From assembly GCA_947044405.1 (NCBI GenBank), contig CAMRHE010000076.1:6306001-6370000 (forward strand): 64,000 nt of DNA, read 5' to 3'. Shown piece by piece: positions 58,201 to 64,000 of the stretch (position 1 is its first letter; every line of letters begins with the position of its first letter). The translations under genes were made by a program, and so were the position numbers. The stretch comes from Leptodactylus fallax (taxonomy: Eukaryota > Chordata > Amphibia > Anura > Leptodactylidae). Below the pieces are notes generated by a model. That model did not search any database, was not told where the DNA came from, and worked only from the letters and a program-made list of their open reading frames with translations.

Positions 58201-60330
58201 CCTCTCAAAAACTAACGCACTCATTCAAGCAATTTGTTGTTGTTATTAGCTAAGTTTGTGGTGGTGGGGTTTTTGTGAGAAGCAACCCTTCACTCACTTA
58301 CTTGGCTGGCCGCTCAGTACTTAATAAGCAGCTCTATCCTCTGTGTGGATATGGAGGATGAGGATGAGGATGAGCAGGAGCTTCCACCTTCTGAACTCTG
58401 TGATTGTTCCTGCAGTGCCTGCTTTCGGGTTATTACTCAGTTACAGTCCAAAAGTACAGATAGTGAGTGAATATAGGGATAAAGTTTATTCAGTCCTAAT
58501 ATATCTTCCTGTTCCTAATCCATGGAGATTGAGGAACTCCCAAATATTTTTAATAACTCTGCACCGGGTGTTAAGGCCCTGGACTTGACTGGGCATGATG
58601 ACTCTCTAATCCATTGGAGCTCAGCTGAGAGCTTCCATGTTATATACTATTGTATAGTTGCAACTTACTGTTACTGTAGCAGTAGTATTGCTGCAGTATA
58701 TAGTCAGTGTCACCCAGCTCATGTGTAGTATTATACAAGCATCAGCTATCATATGCTGCCCTTCTTCAGGGTGGGTTCTCATGGTCCAGAGCTATATATG
58801 CTGTATACTTTGTAATTACATATGAGGCAGAATTTATAGAATTATAGAATTTATATAGTTTGACCTATGGAAAATTAAGTACTTGCTGACAGTTTCTCTT
58901 GCAGGTTAAAGCTGATTCTTGAGGGTCTCATCAGTGGGATATCCTACAGGTCAATGAACCGTTCTAACAAAATGAGATTGAGTGGTAACGTACTTCAACT
59001 GTTGTGCTGTTCCATGAAAAACTGCCATATGTTGCTACTGTAAAGCTCTTGACAGCATGGATATTCAGAAAGCGTTTGATGTTGCAAATGTAGCAGGAAT
59101 TTCATAAAGGAGCCCATGGGACTATTAAATGCTTCTTGCAATGGTCCCATACCATCCCTTAGGTTACATGAGTAGGTAGTTTATCAGGTCGCCATCTATG
59201 ATTGGGTACAGTTCCATCATCCAATGTAGTATTAGCTCCACAAGGATCTGCAACTAGTGATGAGCAGTCCAAGGTATCCCAACTCTGACCCATCTTGATC
59301 CCTGCCCAGTTCCTCCGCTTTCTTAAAACACAGGGAGCAGAGCGCAGAAAAATCAAAGTGGCATATCTTTGAGGCAAAAAATGGACCGTATGCCAAAGAT
59401 GCACATCTACGCCCATCTACACCGGTTTTCTGGCAGATGACATCACCTTCATTATATTAAGCTATAGATGGGAGATGTTATATATGGATCCTACTATGAA
59501 ATTATAAATTTTTCTATCTGGTTGAATTGCGAAAATGTGTTGTCTTTGGTTTTCCTTTTATTTGATACGAAAATATAGCCCCTATTACATATTCATACTA
59601 TTTTGATTCTCCCGGATTCTTATGATAGTGTTCGGATATTTACACATTTGAACTGTTAAAAACTATTTCTTTGCATTTTAATAAATCTTACAATTTCACA
59701 ATTTCTTTCATCTTATTTTATTTTTGTTTGCCAGTGCCAAAGAAGTAATGAAAGAGCAAGAAAAGGCAACAGGCGACATCTTCAGATGTGGAGTCAGTCG
59801 TGCCGGTACTGTATGGGGCTGCTGTGCTATCTGCAGGACTTGTCATGTTTCACCACCTAATGAACTACTCAGAGGCCATCCCGACAATTTTCAAAACAGT
59901 GACACAAGACTAAAGGCCATTGACTCCCAATAGGAAAACCACAGGGTCTTCTCTCCTTGATAAGTTGGCTTTGACTGCTGTTCACCAGCAGGGGGCATCC
60001 CTTTGTATAATGCAGTTTGATGTGGTAAATATTCAAATAATTCATTATGGCCCAGATGTCATAAATATTAATGTGAATATTGTTGTATGTCCTGACTCAT
60101 CAAACAGTAATTCCAAGTTTTTACTACCAGATTTTTCAGCAAAGTTTTAGAAACTAAGCAGAAAAAAAGTGAAGGCCAAATAAAAATATTCTTATAATCT
60201 TGTATACAGCCTTACAGGGAATGTCCACACTTAAAGGACATGGGTCACAAAATATAACCTACTTTTTAAAACAAGTTTTTTATGTTAAATATTTTTTTTA
60301 AGAATTGTTAATATTTTTGTTTTACATTTT
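58201..60330. other. Unrecognised non-coding DNA
   Basis: No gene, domain or defined repeat. Frames such as 58343-58588, 59159-59416 and 59724-59933 show nothing recognisable. Confidence 0.4.
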
Positions 60331-63300
60331 CCATCTATCTATCTATCTATCTGTTCATCTAAGTCTCACTCAAAAGCTGCATCAGGATCATATAGGATAT
60401 TATATAGAAGTACTGAATAAGTGAATAAAGCACTTGGGCTGTGATAGAAACTTATTATAAAGTGCTAGCAGACCCTGTCTGTGCCTGTTTCTCTTCTCTT
60501 GCTGAGCTCCTGCTCACTGCCCCCTCTCCATACAGTTCTATGTAATTTGATGCCTCTGCGAGATGCAGTCTGTCTTGCTAGCAAGACAGATTAAGTAAAG
60601 AATTTAGGGTGACTGTTAAAGGGATAAGGAGAGGAAAGCCAGCTAAGATCCAGATAAGTGGAGAAAGAAGCATATTTCTTGAATAAAACATATTATAGCG
60701 TTTCGTTTGTACAGCTGATTTAGGCCAAGTTTGTTGACCATTTAAGAAGAAATTGAGAAGGGAGAGAGTAAAGGTCAAATGCGCAATGATAGGGAGGTAG
60801 AGAAGTTGGATGAAGAGTATAGGGATCGGATACTAAGAGGAAAAAGGGAAAGTAGGAAGAGAGTGAGTGTAAAAGAGACATAAAGAAGGATGGATGAGAA
60901 ACCTCCATGTATATTTTAACAGTGCAAACAGATCTTATGAAGATATCAATTGGGAGATGAATATGTGGCAGTCGCTGTCACTTGGCAGGCATACACATAA
61001 CCTACAATCTTTTGTAATTTCTGAAACTAAGAAGACAAACTCAGAAAGGAAATGACTGTTTCCATGATTACAGATATTGCTAAAGAATGTTAGATATTCA
61101 GCCAGGACCTCCAACCATGTCATCAGCTTTCCACTGTCATGTTGGAGGAGTTATCAAGAGTTTAACATTTTAATTAATATCCAAAGTATTTTATAGAATT
61201 TTTGCCTTATGTGAGCCTTCAAGAATTTACTGGTATTGTTTTTTTCACAAAAAGTAGAAAATGTATTTTCTTTTTTAGAAACTTTTTTATACAAAGATCA
61301 AATAGATCAAGATACCAGCCAATACGGAAGCCAATACCAGCCAATACGGATACAGAAGACGTCATGCACCAAACAAGATATTGAAGCTCCAAATAAGATG
61401 AGGAGATTTTAGAAATGGAATAAACCATTTGTGCTGGCAAGTTAAGGTCTAAAAGGGTTTACTTCTTACCGCAGTACACATATAAAATCCCCCCGCCTAT
61501 GGATCACCTGTGCATATACTGGTTGCAGTGGCTGCCATGTTCATAGTTCGCAAGATAGCAGGGTCTTCTTCAGTCACTGAAAGCATGCAGCCCTTGATAC
61601 ATACAGCATAATATTCTAAATCTGATGCATACGCTGAATAAATTCCATGCCTTTGCGGGAGAAGACATAGTTAGAAAAGTGGTAAATCACAAGACCGCTG
61701 CCATTTTGAGAGTTATGTGCATGGTGGCTGCTGTGTTCAGTGTTTACACAGGGTCTCATGGGCAGTGGTGAGCCATAGTTTCAACATGCATGAGAAAGAA
61801 TTAACCACCTTCAGAGCTACACATGGCATTAAGAAGTGGTTTTAGCCATTTCTGAAATTTTAAAGGAAAGTGGCCCACCCCTTTAAAGGGGTTGTCCCAA
61901 GTTTTGTCCAAGAAGGATCCCAAGTTGATAAATTTATCATATGATATCTTGCTGTTGGGATCCCAGCAATTAGCTGTACTTTTTACAATTAAGTACTTTT
62001 TACAGCTAGATTGGGTATGGAGACTAATGGATTATCTGTTTTTCCCCTTAATTCACAATAAGAGGCATGGATTCCCCAGGATAGTCATGGACTGGCTGCA
62101 GTAGGTCTTGAACAAAGCCCAGGGTCATTACCAGGAGAGCAATTAGTATATGACAGGCCAAAGGAGAAGGCATGAGTATTGTCAGGAACAGAGCCAAGGG
62201 TGAGAGCCAAGAGTATGACAACAAGTACCTGGTGAAAAATCCAAAGGTCGAGACAAGAGCAATATTTAGGAACAAGGATGAAGTTAAGATGAGGGTCACT
62301 CAGGAGGACATAGCCCAAAGAGCCAAGGGGACTGTGGAAAATGGAAGTTGGAACAGGACAAGTGGAAGAGTCTATCCGAGTGCAAAGGACATTGAACCAG
62401 GCGAGTTGACTAACATTATTAGAGTCTGTATTGAAGTACTACACAGTTCCTTTTGAAATCAGTGTCTTTCTATGTAATGCATAGATACGTAGGGTCTTCC
62501 AGCGAGATATATTTTTTAGTTGTTCCCTTCTCTGACTAATAGATGAGAGTCATGAAAGGAGGAATGTCCTCGATTAATCCAGAATTCCCTAATGTACTAT
62601 CTGACAATGGGTTATCTAAACCAGACATCTAAATACAATCTCAGACTGTCCGTCAATTTTGTATCTGTGCAAATATCAGCTATTTTCTATCTGACTGTAA
62701 ACGCCTTAGACATATGTGGCCCTGATTTACGTGTAAGCCTACATCGACAACTTTTGTGTATTTTGATAAACAACCCCCAACGGAGAATTGCCTGTAACTA
62801 GAAGCTACTCCACCGCCTCCAGAACCAGACATAATCTCTCGCTATCTTATACAGATAAGAAGATCCTTTAGCATTTTAACAATTTTGCTTGTTTGATTTT
62901 TGTGTTTACTACTTAAATTAAGTGCCAGGACACCGCTGAGTGTACAGCTGGTATACAACCATCGCAACGGGGATATTTTATCCAACTGTTTAATGCAACT
63001 AGTAAATTGCTTAATAAGAAGATTGTAAAACATTTATTAAGTGCTTCCTGTCAAATCAATAATTCATTATTTTTCTCAGGGTCTTGCTTTACACTTCTGG
63101 TTTTATGTGCCAAGGTCACCTTTTAATGTTTGGGGTGCACGTGTAAAATGGATGTAATTAGCAGATGATGGTATACATGACACAATAGCACGTGAAAGCG
63201 AACGTTCATCATTTTATTAGTGGTGGGCTCGTCATAGCCATAGAATTTAATTGAATAAATAATGATGTCAAATGAGACAAATTAACCGGTAATTAAGTTA

Positions 63301-63645
63301 TTTGGGCTTCATTCTTGTACCGCGTCTTGCTTAGACAAGGTAGCTTTTTGCCTTACAATAATTTTGGCATCTTAATTGGTGCTGAGAAAATAGGTAATGT
63401 CTCAGCGTAGAAAATGATACATACAATTACCCCACTCATGTCAAGTATCGTCTCCCAATACATTTCTTATTGCTCTAATTGCTGCTGAAACAAGAGAATT
63501 TTACATACTTGCTTTTGTGATACGTGCATGCTAATTAACAAGACACTTCACATAATGCCAAACAATACCAGCAAAACATCTTTCTCAGCTATCAGAATTT
63601 ATTTTTAATTGTGAATTTCCTTGAGCTTGTTGACATATGATTAAG
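60331..63645. other. Unrecognised DNA; right part a possible conserved non-coding island
   Basis: A short CTAT run is at 60333-60353, a purine-rich stretch at 60760-60890, and a small duplicated segment (ACCAGCCAATACGGA twice, 61314-61350). CCCCTTTAAAGGGGTTGTCC at 61878-61897 is the junction of TTAAAGGGG-type repeat ends. From about 62840 to 63620 the text is repeat-poor, with AAATTAACCGGTAATTAAG (63280-63298), CTTAATTGG and GCTAATTAAC motifs, the densest cluster of TAATTA-type cores in the window. No exon is recognised. Confidence 0.35.
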
Positions 63646-63650
63646 GACCA

Positions 63651-63850
63651 AATAGGGATGAGTGAAGCGGTTTGAATACAGCTGGATTTGACTTGAATTT
63701 TCCAAAAGTTTCGGGTTCAACCTGATCCTGAAACGTTTAGGTTTCGCCAACCATGAAACACTATTATTCTCTGGGGTCTCCTCAGAGCCCAGAGTATAAT
63801 AACTGGAAGCCCAGGAGAGGTGAGTTAAAATAACACACTGTTATATTCAC
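63651..63850. repeat. GAGATGAGC family, copy 9
   Basis: Starts TAGGGATGAGTGAAGCGG, then GGTTCAACCTGATCCTGAAA, then TTATTCTCTGGGGTCTCCTC with the complement GAGCCCAGAGTATAATAAC, the paired blocks typical of the family. It is followed directly by a V-SINE. Confidence 0.65.
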
Positions 63851-63857
63851 CTTGCCT

Positions 63858-64000
63858 TCTGCTTACTTATATAGCGCCATCATATTCTGTAGCACTTTAC
63901 AAACATTGTGGTCATTGTCCCGTAAAGGGCTTAAAACCTACATTCCCTATCAGTATGTCTTTGCGAAGAAACCCACGCAAACACAGGGAGGACATACAAA
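63858..64000 (-). mobile_element. V-SINE, minus strand, cut by the window end
   Basis: Tail TGCTTACTTATATAGCGCC as plus-strand image, then CATATTCTGTAGCACTTTAC, and the V-domain with CAGTATGTCTTTGCGAAGAA followed by ACCCACGCAAACACAGGGAG. The tRNA-derived head lies beyond the window. About 20 bases of the usual V-domain (around TGGAGTGTGGG) are missing near 63962. Confidence 0.8.

Overview
The window looks like non-coding DNA from a large, A+T-rich vertebrate genome, most likely an anuran amphibian. This rests on the repeat content: L2- and CR1-clade LINEs, a Tx1/L1-like LINE, tRNA-headed V-SINE-type SINEs, four different Tc1-type transposon families, a piggyBac element, long CTAT arrays, and many short hairpin-forming elements ending in TTAAAGGGG-like sequences. 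Teleosts share several of these classes, so the species call is an inference. I found no host protein-coding exon, no tRNA or rRNA gene outside the SINEs, no retroviral or LTR sequence and no CRISPR array. Every long open frame that makes sense as a protein belongs to a transposable element, and nearly all are broken.

Layout. 1-5.4 kb: an L2 tail, one minisatellite and unrecognised DNA. 5.46-7.02 kb: Tc1 family A, with complete ends and an open but catalytically dead transposase frame. 8.0-9.25 kb: a hairpin element and the 3' end of a second Tc1 family (D). 11.6-14.9 kb: a 5'-truncated Tx1/L1-like LINE with a perfect 17-bp target duplication, itself inside an older repeat. 16.6-17.4 kb: two copies of a LINE C-terminal fragment around an ATT repeat. 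18.0-20.3 kb: a CTAT array holding an L2 3' end and Tc1 family B. 20.8-21.6 kb: a CR1 3' end. 22.5-24.3 kb: Tc1 family C, nearly full length, inserted in the tail of a V-SINE. 24.3-25.2 kb: a large degenerate minisatellite. 25-40 kb: mainly short dispersed repeats and unique A+T-rich DNA. 40.76-43.55 kb: a near-complete piggyBac element with four matching 16-bp palindromes in its subterminal regions. 43.8-44.4 kb and 57.4-58.2 kb: two L2 3' ends, the first with its tail amplified into a 29-bp tandem array. 45.4 and 63.9 kb: further V-SINEs. A family with GAGATGAGC ends recurs at about nine places from 31.7 to 63.8 kb.

How the parts relate. There is no operon or pathway here. The relationships are those of autonomous elements and their dependents. 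The V-SINE tail is identical over 24 bases to the tail of one L2 copy, as expected for a SINE that borrows LINE machinery. Nested insertions (Tc1-C in a V-SINE, Tx1 in an older repeat, Tc1-B in a CTAT array, piggyBac beside a GAGATGAGC element) give a relative order of events. Repeat-poor, A+T-rich islands near 9.5, 35.5, 38, 48, 54 and 63 kb carry TAAT-type motifs and are the best places to test for conserved non-coding elements. I did not find a convincing new biological system; the piggyBac palindromes are the strongest unexplained signal.
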